From positions 1 to 64,000 of the forward strand of contig SCOI01000015.1 of NCBI GenBank assembly GCA_005503085.1: DNA of 64,000 nucleotides, read 5' to 3'. The translations under genes and the position numbers were made by a program. The notes under the pieces are model-generated. The model was not told the origin of the DNA. It saw only the letters and a list, made by a program, of their open reading frames with translations, and ran no database searches. The stretch comes from Burkholderiales bacterium C2 (GTDB lineage: Bacteria; Pseudomonadota; Gammaproteobacteria; Burkholderiales; Burkholderiaceae_C). Shown piece by piece: positions 28,287 through 38,215 of this stretch. How positions within the stretch are numbered: position 1 is the stretch's first letter; each line of letters begins with the position of its first letter.

Positions 28287-29350
28287 GCATACAGACCGAC
28301 AAGTTCGGCGACGCCTTCGCACCCACGCCGCCGCGCGTGGTCAGCGCCGCCCCGAGCTCGCCCAATGAAGAGGCGATCGAGCGCGCGCTGCGGCCCAAGC
28401 TGCTGGACGACTATGTCGGCCAAACAAAGGCCCGCGAGCAATTGGAGATCTTCATCGGCGCGGCCCGCAAGCGCGACGAAGCGATGGATCATGTGCTGCT
28501 GTTCGGCCCGCCGGGCCTGGGCAAGACCACCTTGAGCCACATCATCGCGGCCGAGCTGGGCGTCAATCTGCGCCAGACCTCCGGCCCGGTGCTGGAGAAG
28601 CCCAAGGACCTAGCCGCCATCCTGACCAATCTCGAGAAGAACGATGTGCTTTTCATCGACGAGATCCACCGGCTGAGCCCGGTGGTCGAGGAAATCCTCT
28701 ACCCGGCGCTGGAGGATTACCAGATCGACATCATGATCGGCGAGGGCCCGGCCGCACGCTCGATCAAGCTGGACCTGCAGCCCTTCACGCTGGTCGGCGC
28801 GACCACACGGGCCGGCATGCTGACCAACCCGCTGCGCGACCGCTTCGGCATCGTCGCCCGGCTGGAGTTCTACACGGCCGCCGAGTTGCAGCGCATCGTC
28901 ACCCGCTCGGCCGGCCTGCTGAATGCACCGATCGATACCGAGGGCGCGCTGGAGATTGCACGCCGCTCACGCGGCACGCCCCGCATCGCGAACCGGCTGC
29001 TGCGCCGCGTGCGCGACTATGCCGATGTGAAAGGTGATGGCCGCATCAGCAAGAAGATCGCCGATCTGGCGCTGGCGATGCTGGATGTCGACCCGCAGGG
29101 CTTCGATCTGATGGACCGCAAGCTGCTAGAGGCAGTCGTGCATCGCTTCGATGGCGGCCCGGTCGGCCTGGACAATGTGGCCGCCGCAATCGGCGAGGAG
29201 CCAGGCACGATCGAGGATGTCATCGAGCCCTATCTGATCCAGCAAGGCTTTCTGCAGCGCACGCCGCGCGGCCGCATCGCGACCCTGGCCGCGTTCCGGC
29301 ATCTGGGCGTGGCGCCGCCGAAGCAGGCGGGGCAGTTGTTCGACGAATAG
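28283..29350 (+). CDS. ruvB: Holliday junction branch migration ATPase RuvB
   Basis: RuvB is the hexameric motor of branch migration. The 355-residue protein carries Walker [16 protein letters not shown], Walker [11 protein letters not shown], sensor 1 [10 protein letters not shown] and the winged-helix C-terminus ([17 protein letters not shown]). It starts 4 nt inside the end of ruvA. A strong bidirectional terminator follows at 29378-29409. Confidence 0.97.
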   Translation: MSIQTDKFGDAFAPTPPRVVSAAPSSPNEEAIERALRPKLLDDYVGQTKAREQLEIFIGAARKRDEAMDHVLLFGPPGLGKTTLSHIIAAELGVNLRQTSGPVLEKPKDLAAILTNLEKNDVLFIDEIHRLSPVVEEILYPALEDYQIDIMIGEGPAARSIKLDLQPFTLVGATTRAGMLTNPLRDRFGIVARLEFYTAAELQRIVTRSAGLLNAPIDTEGALEIARRSRGTPRIANRLLRRVRDYADVKGDGRISKKIADLALAMLDVDPQGFDLMDRKLLEAVVHRFDGGPVGLDNVAAAIGEEPGTIEDVIEPYLIQQGFLQRTPRGRIATLAAFRHLGVAPPKQAGQLFDE

Positions 29351-29377
29351 TCGAAAGCCGGCCGACAACGAATAGGC

Positions 29378-29409
29378 GTAAAAAAACCACCCGAAGGTGG
29401 TTTTTTTAC
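29378..29409. terminator. Bidirectional intrinsic terminator between ruvB and porin
   Basis: The 14-bp perfect inverted repeat GTAAAAAAACCACC (29378-29391) / GGTGGTTTTTTTAC (29396-29409) has a 4-nt CGAA loop. It has A/T runs on both sides, so it can terminate both ruvB (plus) and the porin gene (minus). Confidence 0.9.
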
Positions 29410-29423
29410 TTTTGATCCGAAGA

Positions 29424-30347
29424 TCAGAAGTTGTGGCGCACGCCGGCTGCCAGCGAGCTGAAGTCAGCTGCGTTGAGCTTGGCGTTCTGAGCGGTGTAGA
29501 AGCCATACACCTTGGTACGCTTGCTCAGGTTGTAGTTGTAGCCCAGCGTGAACTGAGTGGTCTTGCCTTGGGTCAGGAAGTCGCCCTTACCTTGGGTGGC
29601 ACCGAAGTTCGCGTGGAACTCGGAAGCGCCCATGGTGTACATGCCCGACAGGCGATAGACATTGCGGTTCTGAGCGCCGTCGTCGGCGCGCTGGTAGTAG
29701 GCGCCCACGGTGAAGGCACCCAGCTCGTACAGACCGCGCACGGCGATTTGCTTGACGTCGCCTTCCTTGCTGAAGCCGGCACCCAGGTGCAGCGGGCCAC
29801 CGACATAGTTGGCTGCCAGGTCGAACAGCTTTTCGCTGCCTGCAGCGCCTTCGCCGGCCGAGACCGAAGCGCTACCGCTGAAGCCACCAACGGTCGGTGT
29901 GAAGTAGCCGATCTTGTTGCTCGAACGGTAGGTCTTGAAGGCGTACAGCGCATCCGACGAGGTGCCGGTGTCGTGGTTGTGCATGCTGATGTAGTCAGCA
30001 GTAGCGAAGTACGACTCGGGCGTGAAGTTGCCCAGGCGGACGGCACCGAAGGAACCGGCCAGTTGCACCCAAGCCTCACGACCCCAGAAAGTGGCGGCAG
30101 CACGGCCATCGTCGGAGTTCAGGCCGCTTTCCAGGTTGAACGAGGCCTTCAGACCGCCGCCCAGGTCTTCCTGGCCCTTGAAGCCGAAGCGCGAGCTATT
30201 GTTCTGCACGACGACCTTACGGTCGCCATCGCCAACCTTCTGGCTTTCCACGGTGGTGTTGATACGACCGTACAGGGTCACCGAGCTTTGTGCGAAAGCG
30301 GAGGCCGACACGGCGGCCAGTGCAGCGACGAGAGCAATCTTTTTCAT
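29424..30347 (-). CDS. Gram-negative porin (Burkholderiales OmpC-like)
   Basis: This outer-membrane 16-strand porin has 307 residues from the second of two tandem ATGs. The second ATG has the better spacing (6 nt) from AAAAGG. It has a cleaved signal ending SAFAQSSVTLYGRI, the typical porin_4 start QSSVTLYG, repeated amphipathic strands, GFKGQEDLGGGLKASFNLE, and the terminal phenylalanine of outer-membrane proteins in AAGVRHNF. AT usage in the gene is higher than in its neighbours, which fits a highly expressed gene. A -10 TATACT at about 30416-30421 (minus) suggests a 60-nt leader. Confidence 0.93.
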   Translation of the reverse strand: MKKIALVAALAAVSASAFAQSSVTLYGRINTTVESQKVGDGDRKVVVQNNSSRFGFKGQEDLGGGLKASFNLESGLNSDDGRAAATFWGREAWVQLAGSFGAVRLGNFTPESYFATADYISMHNHDTGTSSDALYAFKTYRSSNKIGYFTPTVGGFSGSASVSAGEGAAGSEKLFDLAANYVGGPLHLGAGFSKEGDVKQIAVRGLYELGAFTVGAYYQRADDGAQNRNVYRLSGMYTMGASEFHANFGATQGKGDFLTQGKTTQFTLGYNYNLSKRTKVYGFYTAQNAKLNAADFSSLAAGVRHNF

Positions 30348-30530
30348 CATTTGCCTTTTAGGAGTTGAAGAGTAGCCGGACTGGATCATCCGGTCTTGTT
30401 CGCAATGTGGCCGCAGTATAAAAGTCCTAGGGTTTGACCGAGTGGCGAGCGACGCTAATTTGCAACAGTCCTGTGGTAAAGCTGCAAACGTACAGATCGG
30501 CACTTGCGCAAGCGACGCTTTTTGCTGCGC
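30348..30530 (-). promoter_or_regulatory. Porin promoter/leader region
   Basis: Minus-strand reading shows a -10 TATACT (30416-30421) with no clear -35. The leader can form a CCGGA/TCCGG hairpin (about 30375-30392) about 25 nt before the ribosome site AAAAGG. The sequence is AT-rich relative to the surroundings. No small-RNA target or regulator site can be named from it. Confidence 0.45.
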
Positions 30531-31178
30531 TCAGGCCGCCGTCTCGTCCAGGCTTAGCCCTTCGAGATGACCGTCGTCGTTCCAGCCGACCACGCTCAAC
30601 CCGACCGCCGAGTAGAGCAGGCGGTTGATCGTTGCATTGCCCAGCACCCAGCTGCGCGGCGCCTGCAGGCTCAACCGCCGGCCGGCGCGGTGCAGGCAGT
30701 CCATCACCCCGCCATGGGCCACGATCACGATGGTCTGCCCGGGATGGGCCTGGGCCAGTCGTTCGACGGTAGCGACGGCACGCTGATAGAAGTCCTGCAG
30801 GCTTTCGCCGCCCTCGGCCGCGAAATCGGGCTCGCGACGCCGCCAGCGCTCACTCTGCGCCGGCCATTGCTGCTCGATCTCGCTCCAGCTCAAGCCCTGG
30901 AAGATGCCGAAGCTGCGCTCCCGCAGCGCCGGCTCGGCACTTAGCGGCAGGCCCGTGGTGGCCGCGATCGCCTCGGCCGTCTGCCAGGCGCGCGCCAGAT
31001 CACTGCTGTAGATCGCGTCCAGGCGCTCGCCGGCCAGCGCTCGCCCGAGTCGCTGCGCCTGAGCCTGGCCCAGGGCATTCAGCGGGATATCGAGCTGGCC
31101 CTGGATGCGACTCTCGCGGTTCCAGGCCGTCTCGCCATGGCGCACCGCCAGAATCGTCGTGACGCTGTCCAGGCCCAT
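30531..31178 (-). CDS. Histidine phosphatase (phosphoglycerate mutase-like)
   Basis: The 215-residue protein belongs to the histidine phosphatase superfamily. The phospho-histidine motif is ILAVRHGETAWNRESRIQG, and the second histidine is in TIVIVAHGGVMDCL. DLARAWQTAEA and the Glu in LRERSFGIFQGL complete the pocket. Its size fits the GpmB/CobC group of small phosphatases, so the natural substrate is uncertain. Its start directly abuts the stop of the DUF1840 gene upstream, indicating co-transcription. Confidence 0.88.
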   Translation of the reverse strand: MGLDSVTTILAVRHGETAWNRESRIQGQLDIPLNALGQAQAQRLGRALAGERLDAIYSSDLARAWQTAEAIAATTGLPLSAEPALRERSFGIFQGLSWSEIEQQWPAQSERWRRREPDFAAEGGESLQDFYQRAVATVERLAQAHPGQTIVIVAHGGVMDCLHRAGRRLSLQAPRSWVLGNATINRLLYSAVGLSVVGWNDDGHLEGLSLDETAA

Positions 31179-31508
31179 TCAGGCGCCCCAGACCACGTCG
31201 TGCCGCTCCGCCAGGCTCAGCCGCATCATCTCCAGCAAAGGCCAGGCGCGCTGGCGCAGGCTGATGCCCTCGCGCTTCGGAGCCGGCTCGCCGGCCGCCT
31301 GGGCCTCGGCCTGCATGCGGGCAAACTCGGCCTCGTCCTCGGCCACCGCCTGCTCCAGCGCCGAGATCGCGGCGCCGAGCTGGACCTGGGTCACGATGCC
31401 CTGGGCCGCGGGCTCACGCCCGATCAGCCGCAGCAGCTGCTCGCCGTTGGGGCCCATCATGATCACGTCGGCCGCAGCCGCAGATTTGAATTTGTAGATC
31501 ACGGCCAT
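31179..31508 (-). CDS. DUF1840 family protein
   Basis: The 109-residue cytoplasmic protein begins MAVIYKFKSAAAADVIMMGPNGEQLLRLIG, the typical start of the DUF1840 family, which is common in betaproteobacteria and has no assigned role. The C-terminal half is helical and highly charged. It abuts the phosphatase gene downstream without a gap. Confidence 0.85.
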   Translation of the reverse strand: MAVIYKFKSAAAADVIMMGPNGEQLLRLIGREPAAQGIVTQVQLGAAISALEQAVAEDEAEFARMQAEAQAAGEPAPKREGISLRQRAWPLLEMMRLSLAERHDVVWGA

Positions 31509-31559
31509 GCTCCTTGTGTCAGAGCCGACCATTGTGCCGTTTGAAATGGAATCGCCGTC

Positions 31560-33683
31560 TCAGCCGCCGCGCACCAGACGCATCGGCGGCACCACCGGCC
31601 GTGGTGGGGGCGTCAGCGGACGCCAGACCTTTTCCTCGAACGCGCGTGGATCGAGCGCCGGCGCATAGAGAAAGCCCTGGAACTCATGACAACCGGCACG
31701 CGCCAGGCAGTCGCGCTGGGCCTCGGTCTCCACCCCTTCGGCAATCACCTGCAGGCGCAGCGCCCGCCCCATCTGGACCACCGCATTGACGATGCCGACA
31801 TCGCTCTCATCCGCGGGCAGGCCCTGGACAAAGCTGCGATCGATCTTCAGCCGCTGGATAGGGAAGCGCTTCAGATAGCCGAGGCTGGAGTAGCCGGTGC
31901 CGAAGTCGTCGATGGACATGCACACACCCAGCTCCGACAAGGCTTCGAGCCGGCGCAGCGCTTCCTCGGCATCGCGCAGCAGGATGGATTCGGTCAGCTC
32001 CAGCTCCAGCAGCGACGGCGGCAGTTCATGCGCCTTCAGCGCCAGCGCCACCGTGTCAACAAAATGCGCCTGCTGGAACTGCAGGGCCGAGACATTGACG
32101 GCCACCGGCATGCGCCAGCCCTGGCGCAGCCAGGCGGCCGCCTGGGCCACCGCCTGCTGCAAGACCCATTCGCCGATCGCGACGATAAAGCCGCTCTCCT
32201 CGGCCACCGGGATGAACTCGGCCGGCGAGACCTCGCCGCGCAGCGGGTCGCGCCAGCGTATCAAGGCCTCGGCGCCAATCACCGCGCCGCTGGCCAGGTC
32301 GATCTGCGGCTGGTAGTGAAGCCGGAACTCACGCTGCTGCAAGGCCTGGCGCATCGCATGGTCCAGGCGCATGCGCGACAGCAGGTCCACATCCTTGCGC
32401 GGCTGGTGAAAGCGGAAGGTGCCGCGACCGCTCTCCTTGACCCAGTGCATCGCCCGCTCGGCGCTGACCATCAGCTCCTCGGCGCTGCTGCCGTCGCTGG
32501 GGAACAGCGCGATCCCGGTGCTGCAGGTGACGGTGAAGCTCAGCGTATCGAAGCTGAAGGGGCGCGACATCGCTTCCTGCACCCGCCGCGCCGCATGCTC
32601 GGCGCCGCGCGAGTCGGCCTGATGGACCAGCAGCGCGAAGTCGTCGCCGCCCAGACGGGCCACGGTATCGACCTCGCGCAGGCACTCCCTCAGGCGCTGG
32701 GCCACCTCCTTCAACACCCGGTCGCCATAGGCATGACCCAGGGTGTCATTGATCTGCTTGAAGCGGTCCAGATCGACATTCAGCAACGCGAAGCTCGTGC
32801 CCTCGCGTCGCGCCATCGCCTGGGCGTACTCGGCCCGCTCGGCCAGCGCCCGCCGGTTCGGCAGGCCGGTCAGCATATCGGTGTGCGAGAGCTCCTCGAT
32901 GCGCTGGCTGGCGGCCAGCTTTTCGCTGAGATCTCGGTAGGAGTAGACCCGGCCGATCGGCCGGCCGCGGCTCCACTGCGGCAGCGAGACCCGCTCCAGC
33001 ACCCGGCCGTCCAGCAGCTTGATGACGTCGCTGGTCTGCAGCAGCGGCGCCTCCTGGATCGCGCTCAGCCGCATCGCATAGGCGGCCCCGTCGACCACGC
33101 TGCGCCGCATCCAGGCCTGCACCGCCTCGTCATTGCGCTCGGTCAGCAAGTCCTCGGGCAGGCCCCAAAGCGACGCGAAGCGCTGATTGAAGCTGCGCAT
33201 GCGGCCGGCCAGATCGGTGACCAGGATGCCGTCGGCGGTCGACTCCAGCGTGGCCTTCAGTTCGGCCAGCAGGGTTTCGCGCTCCTCGTCATGCTGGCGC
33301 TGCTTGCTCAGATCGGCCATCGCCACCAGCCACAGGCCGGCGCTGCCGGCCTGCGCCACATGGCTTATGCGCCGGGTCACCCAGATGGCCTGACCATCGG
33401 CGCGGCGCATCAAGGTGTCGGTATGCAGGCCTTCACGGCCGCCGCCCGCAGCCTCGGCCCAGAACAGCGCGTCCTCGGCCGTGCTGGACAGCGATTCCAT
33501 ACCGCAGCCCAGCAGCTGATCCGGCCCCATGCCCAGCAAGCGCGAGGCCGCCTGATTGACGGCCACCACCTCCAGCGTGGCCGCGTCCACCAGCCAAACC
33601 GCCTCCTGCAGCCCTTCGAGAAGGGACTGGTAGCAATCGACGGCGGGAGGAGCAGCGGGCGGATTGAAGCTGACCAGCCTCAC
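31560..33683 (-). CDS. PAS-PAS-GGDEF-EAL cyclic-di-GMP protein
   Basis: The 707-residue protein lacks membrane segments. Two PAS domains (about 18-125 and 145-250) precede a GGDEF domain and an EAL domain. The GGDEF site reads GGDDF, a conservative change of uncertain effect, and has an upstream RxxD (REVD) I-site. The EAL domain looks active: EALIRW, IDDFGTGYSSL, KIDRSFV, EGVET. The net activity is therefore probably c-di-GMP hydrolysis tuned by PAS and the I-site. The start overlaps the HD-GYP gene by 4 nt. Confidence 0.92.
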   Translation of the reverse strand: MRLVSFNPPAAPPAVDCYQSLLEGLQEAVWLVDAATLEVVAVNQAASRLLGMGPDQLLGCGMESLSSTAEDALFWAEAAGGGREGLHTDTLMRRADGQAIWVTRRISHVAQAGSAGLWLVAMADLSKQRQHDEERETLLAELKATLESTADGILVTDLAGRMRSFNQRFASLWGLPEDLLTERNDEAVQAWMRRSVVDGAAYAMRLSAIQEAPLLQTSDVIKLLDGRVLERVSLPQWSRGRPIGRVYSYRDLSEKLAASQRIEELSHTDMLTGLPNRRALAERAEYAQAMARREGTSFALLNVDLDRFKQINDTLGHAYGDRVLKEVAQRLRECLREVDTVARLGGDDFALLVHQADSRGAEHAARRVQEAMSRPFSFDTLSFTVTCSTGIALFPSDGSSAEELMVSAERAMHWVKESGRGTFRFHQPRKDVDLLSRMRLDHAMRQALQQREFRLHYQPQIDLASGAVIGAEALIRWRDPLRGEVSPAEFIPVAEESGFIVAIGEWVLQQAVAQAAAWLRQGWRMPVAVNVSALQFQQAHFVDTVALALKAHELPPSLLELELTESILLRDAEEALRRLEALSELGVCMSIDDFGTGYSSLGYLKRFPIQRLKIDRSFVQGLPADESDVGIVNAVVQMGRALRLQVIAEGVETEAQRDCLARAGCHEFQGFLYAPALDPRAFEEKVWRPLTPPPRPVVPPMRLVRGG

Positions 33684-34957
33684 GCGGCCAACTCCCCGTT
33701 GCCCGTCACGGCGCTCTCGAAGAAATAGGCCACCCGCGTGCGCGGGCTCAGATAGTCCAGCGAGGCGCGCGGCAGCAGATTGGGTTTCAGGCTGCGGCGT
33801 ATACCCAGGTCGGAGTGCTGCTCCAGATTCAGGATCAGAGCCTCCTCGCGCGGCACCTTGGCGTCATGCACCATCACCTTGGGCTTGAGCGGCCGCGAGG
33901 AGTTGACCGCCACCACCAGGGCATAGCGGTCGTCGGTCAGCTGCACCGCCGAGCCGGGCGGGTAGACACCCATCATGCGGATGAAGGCATTCAGCATGGT
34001 CGCGTCGAAGCGGTTGCGGCCCTGGGCGAACATCAGCGACAGCGCCTCGTGCGGCGTCATCGCCTTGGAGGCCAAGAGCGGATTGCACAGGCCATCGAAG
34101 CGGTTGACCAGGGCGACGATGCGCGAGGCCGCACTCATGCGGTCGACATTGATGCGCTGCGGGAAGCCGCTGCCATCGGCATTTTCATGGTGCTGGGCGA
34201 TCACCAGCAGCGGGCCGGCCGCCAGCCCCATGCCCTGGGCCAGGGCCACGCCCTTGCTGACGTGCTGCTGGTAGAGCTGGGTCTCGGCCATCGTGAAACT
34301 GTCGTCACGATTGCGCACCCGGGCCGGCAGTTCGGTCTTGCCGATATCGTGCAGCAGGGCGCCAACGCCCAGATCCATCATCTCGTCGCGCCCCAGGCCG
34401 AAGGCCCGGCCCAGCAGCAAGGAGATGATCGCGACATTCAGCGCATGGGCGGTGCTGCGGTCGCCCGCCCCTTCGTTGAGCAGGCGGATGTTCAGGTCGC
34501 CCTCGATCAGCATCTTGTCCAGCAAGGCGCTGGTCAGCGCGATCGACTGGTCGCGTGTGCTGCGCGGCTCGCGCGGCAGCAATTCCATCAGCTCGCGGAA
34601 GGCGCCGGCGGCTTCGCCATACTGCCGCTCGCACAAGGACAGGGCCTCGCGCTGGGCGGCCAGCGCGCGCCGATGCGCCTCCTTGGCCTGCTGCTCGGGG
34701 CTTTGCTGATCGGCACCGGCGGCTTCCGCCACGGCGACCTGCATCGGCGTCGCCTCGGTCTGCAGCTCGCTGCGGCCGGGGCTCCAACGCACTTGTTTGA
34801 GGCCCAGGCGGCGCAGTATCAGCAACTGATCTTCCGAGCTCAGTTTGAAGCTGCTGAGCGGAAACGGATGCGACATCCAGCCCAGATCCAGATGGATGAA
34901 CATGCCCACCTTCAACTGGCCCACGTCGATCAAAGGATCGGAAGATCTGTCCTTCAT
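33680..34957 (-). CDS. HD-GYP domain cyclic-di-GMP phosphodiesterase
   Basis: The 425-residue protein starts IDVGQLKVGMFIHLDLGWMSHPF, the DUF3391-like N-terminus typical of these enzymes. The HD-GYP domain follows with GVGALLHDIGKTELPARV and HHENADGSGFP, where GSGFP replaces the classic GxGYP. Metal-binding histidines and aspartates are kept, so hydrolysis of c-di-GMP is plausible. The C-terminus has PPGSAVQLTDDRYALVVAVN, common in this class. It is the first gene of a two-gene unit with the GGDEF-EAL protein. Confidence 0.9.
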   Translation of the reverse strand: MKDRSSDPLIDVGQLKVGMFIHLDLGWMSHPFPLSSFKLSSEDQLLILRRLGLKQVRWSPGRSELQTEATPMQVAVAEAAGADQQSPEQQAKEAHRRALAAQREALSLCERQYGEAAGAFRELMELLPREPRSTRDQSIALTSALLDKMLIEGDLNIRLLNEGAGDRSTAHALNVAIISLLLGRAFGLGRDEMMDLGVGALLHDIGKTELPARVRNRDDSFTMAETQLYQQHVSKGVALAQGMGLAAGPLLVIAQHHENADGSGFPQRINVDRMSAASRIVALVNRFDGLCNPLLASKAMTPHEALSLMFAQGRNRFDATMLNAFIRMMGVYPPGSAVQLTDDRYALVVAVNSSRPLKPKVMVHDAKVPREEALILNLEQHSDLGIRRSLKPNLLPRASLDYLSPRTRVAYFFESAVTGNGELAA

Positions 34958-35125
34958 TGGATTCCTTCGCCCTGTTTTGAGGCGCCCTCGCCACCAGCAT
35001 CGGCACGAGCGCCCGCCGACTTAAGTAAAACAGGCTCTGTTATTTGGCGACAAGCGATACAAACATTTTCATGTGCGAATTGTCACGCCATCGGCTTGAC
35101 CGCCGCCAAGCCAGCACCGTAGCAT

Positions 35126-35159
35126 GTTCAATTCAGGAACTCTGGTTCTATATATGAAC
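35126..35159. promoter_or_regulatory. Double PcaR-like operator over the pcaI promoter
   Basis: Two perfect 15-bp palindromes GTTC-N7-GAAC lie at 35126-35140 and 35145-35159, with centres 19 bp apart. The downstream copy encloses TATATAT, the likely -10. The upstream copy sits where the -35 would be. I recall GTTCGATAATCGCAC for Pseudomonas putida PcaR, reported to bind both -35 and -10. The pattern here (GTTC-N7-G-A/C-AC) fits well. A PcaR-type gene lies 3 kb away. Confidence 0.7.
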
Positions 35160-35179
35160 TTTTTCGAGACTTGCCGCCG

Positions 35180-35881
35180 ATGATCAACAAGCTACAAGAC
35201 TCCGCCGCCCAGGCCTTGCGCGATGTCGCCGATGGCGCGACGGTGATGATCGGCGGCTTCGGCACGGCCGGCCTGCCCACGGAGCTGATCGAGGCGCTGC
35301 TGGACCAGGGCGCGCGCGAGCTGACCGTCGTCAACAACAATGCCGGCAATGGCGATACCGGCCTGGCCGCGCTGCTGGCCGCCGGCCGGGTGCGCAAAAT
35401 CATCTGCTCCTTCCCGCGCCAGGCCGACTCCCATCATTTCGACGCGCTCTATAGAAGCGGCAAGATCGAGCTGGAGCTGGTGCCGCAGGGCAATCTGGCC
35501 GAGCGCATCCGCGCCGCCGGGGCCGGCATCGGCGCCTTCTTCACCCCCACCGGCTATGGCACGGCGCTGGCCGAGGGCAAGGAATGCCGCCTCATCGACG
35601 GTCGCGGCCAGGTGCTCGAGTACCCGATCCGGGCCGATTTCGCACTGATCAAGGCCGAGCGCGGCGACCGCTGGGGCAATCTGGACTACCGCATGACCGC
35701 ACGCAACTTCGGCCCCATCATGGCCATGGCCGCCAGGATCACCGTGGCCTCGGTTCACGAGGTGGTGGAGCTGGGCCAGATGGACCCCGAGGCCGTCGTG
35801 ACACCCGGCATCTTTGTGCAGCGCCTGGTCCGGGTGCCACGCCAGAGCACCCGCGGCGGCGGCTTCAAGCCGGGAGCCTAA
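35180..35881 (+). CDS. pcaI: 3-oxoadipate CoA-transferase subunit A
   Basis: With subunit B it activates 3-oxoadipate using succinyl-CoA, the penultimate step of the beta-ketoadipate pathway. The 233-residue protein has the glycine-rich GATVMIGGFGTAGLPTELIEAL and TVVNNNAGNGDTGLAALL typical of alpha subunits. I used the ATG at 35180. An in-frame TTG at 35171 is nearer the weak GAGAC ribosome site. The next gene begins 2 nt after the stop. Substrate choice (oxoadipate, not acetoacetate) is inferred from pcaF, pobA and the PcaR-type regulator nearby. Confidence 0.9.
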   Translation: MINKLQDSAAQALRDVADGATVMIGGFGTAGLPTELIEALLDQGARELTVVNNNAGNGDTGLAALLAAGRVRKIICSFPRQADSHHFDALYRSGKIELELVPQGNLAERIRAAGAGIGAFFTPTGYGTALAEGKECRLIDGRGQVLEYPIRADFALIKAERGDRWGNLDYRMTARNFGPIMAMAARITVASVHEVVELGQMDPEAVVTPGIFVQRLVRVPRQSTRGGGFKPGA

Positions 35882-35882
35882 T

Positions 35883-36536
35883 ATGAGCCACTCAAGCTAC
35901 AAGAAATGGACCCGCGAGCAGATGGCCGCGCGCGTCGCCCGCGACATCCCCGAGGGCGCGGTGGTCAATCTGGGCATCGGCCTGCCGACCCTGGTGGCGG
36001 CCCAGATCCCGGCCGGCCTCGAAGTGATACTGCACAGCGAGAACGGGGTGCTGGGCATGGGCCCGCCACCGCCCGCCGGCGCCGAGGACTTTGACCTGAT
36101 CAATGCCGGCAAGCAGCCGGTCACACTGCTGCCCGGCGGCTGCTTCTTTCACCATGCCGACAGCTTCGCGATGATGCGCGGCGGCCATCTGGACATCTGC
36201 GTGCTGGGCGCCTTCCAGGTTTCGGTCCGGGGCGATCTGGCCAACTGGCATACCGGCGCGCCCGACGCGATCCCTGCGGTCGGTGGCGCGATGGACCTGG
36301 CCATCGGTGCCAAGCAGACCTTTGTGATGATGGAACACCTGAGCAAATCCGGCGAGAGCAAGATCGTCGCCCAGTGCAGCTACCCGCTGACCGCACCGGC
36401 CTGCGTCAGCCGCATCTACACCGACCTGGCCGTGCTGGCCGTCACGCCCCAGGGCTTGCAGGTGCTGGATCTGGTCGAGGGTCTGAGCGTCGACACCCTG
36501 CAAGACCTGACCGGCCAGCCGCTGCTGCGCCCCTGA
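35883..36536 (+). CDS. pcaJ: 3-oxoadipate CoA-transferase subunit B
   Basis: The 217-residue beta subunit carries the catalytic glutamate, Glu53, in HSENGVLGMGP. It also shows VNLGIGLPTLVA, GGHLDICVLGAFQV and GKQPVTLLPGGCFFHHADSF. It starts 2 nt after pcaI and is followed 26 nt later by pcaF, so all three form one operon. Confidence 0.92.
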   Translation: MSHSSYKKWTREQMAARVARDIPEGAVVNLGIGLPTLVAAQIPAGLEVILHSENGVLGMGPPPPAGAEDFDLINAGKQPVTLLPGGCFFHHADSFAMMRGGHLDICVLGAFQVSVRGDLANWHTGAPDAIPAVGGAMDLAIGAKQTFVMMEHLSKSGESKIVAQCSYPLTAPACVSRIYTDLAVLAVTPQGLQVLDLVEGLSVDTLQDLTGQPLLRP

Positions 36537-36562
36537 ACAGATAACAAACCCACGGAGATTTC

Positions 36563-37765
<1,203 letters not shown>

Positions 37766-37780
37766 GCAACAGGGATTGCC

Positions 37781-37866
37781 GCTGGCCACGAGGCCAGCCA
37801 TGACAAAAACTCAAGACCTGCTGAATATTTGTCATGGACAAGGGTGCCGAAAGGCACCCTTTTTTG
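37781..37866 (+). terminator. Three consecutive hairpins ending in the pcaF terminator
   Basis: Hairpin 1: GCTGGCC (37781-37787) / GGCCAGC (37792-37798), loop ACGA. Hairpin 2: CCATGACAAA (37798-37807) / TTTGTCATGG (37828-37837), 10 bp with a 20-nt loop. Hairpin 3: AGGGTGCC (37841-37848) / GGCACCCT (37853-37860), loop GAAA, followed by six Ts. The last is a clear Rho-independent terminator for pcaIJF. The first two are not needed for termination and may stabilise the mRNA end or yield a 3'-derived RNA. Confidence 0.85.
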
Positions 37867-38215
37867 TGCGCGTCGCGTGGGATACTGGATCCAGTCTTAT
37901 TTCGCAACTCGCACATATACCGCGCAAAAACCGCGCAAATATCGCACCGCGCCCGGATGTCCCGGGAAGCAGCGACACCCATCCTCAAAATACACCGCTC
38001 AGAGACCTCGGTTCGCACATCCCTTGCCGCACACCCGCCTCGCCAAGGCCGTGGGCTGAGCCCTATCCGAAACGCACCAAACAAGTGCATTGATGTGCGT
38101 CAATCGCCCAAAATGCCAGGTTTGGCTTGGACAGGCCCCGATGGCCTCCCTATAGTCGGCGTTTCCCTGCTTGCGCCCAGCCGATTTGGGCGCCATTCGC
38201 ACAAAACACGCCACC
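37867..38215. promoter_or_regulatory. Long intergenic region upstream of the IclR gene
   Basis: This gene-free stretch of about 350 bases has a perfect 12-bp palindrome ACTGGATCCAGT (37884-37895). Near 37919-37955 there are repeats of ACCGCGC(AAA). A promoter for the regulator reads TTGGAC (38127-38132), 18-nt spacer, TATAGT (38151-38156). The spacer begins within the motif TGGACAGGCC and contains GGCC-N5-GGCC. The same TGGACAGGCC...GGCCT pattern recurs before pobA. The palindrome resembles GntR/VanR-type operators, but no such regulator is in the window. Confidence 0.5.

Noticed and set aside
29424-30347. Porin gene as recently acquired because of lower GC and different codon use
   Set aside because: Highly expressed porin genes in this group normally show such bias. 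There are no mobile-element traces and the flanking terminator and genes are ordinary.
30425-30437. TTGACC on the plus strand near the porin leader as a -35 for a divergent transcript
   Set aside because: No -10 at suitable distance and no plus-strand gene follows.
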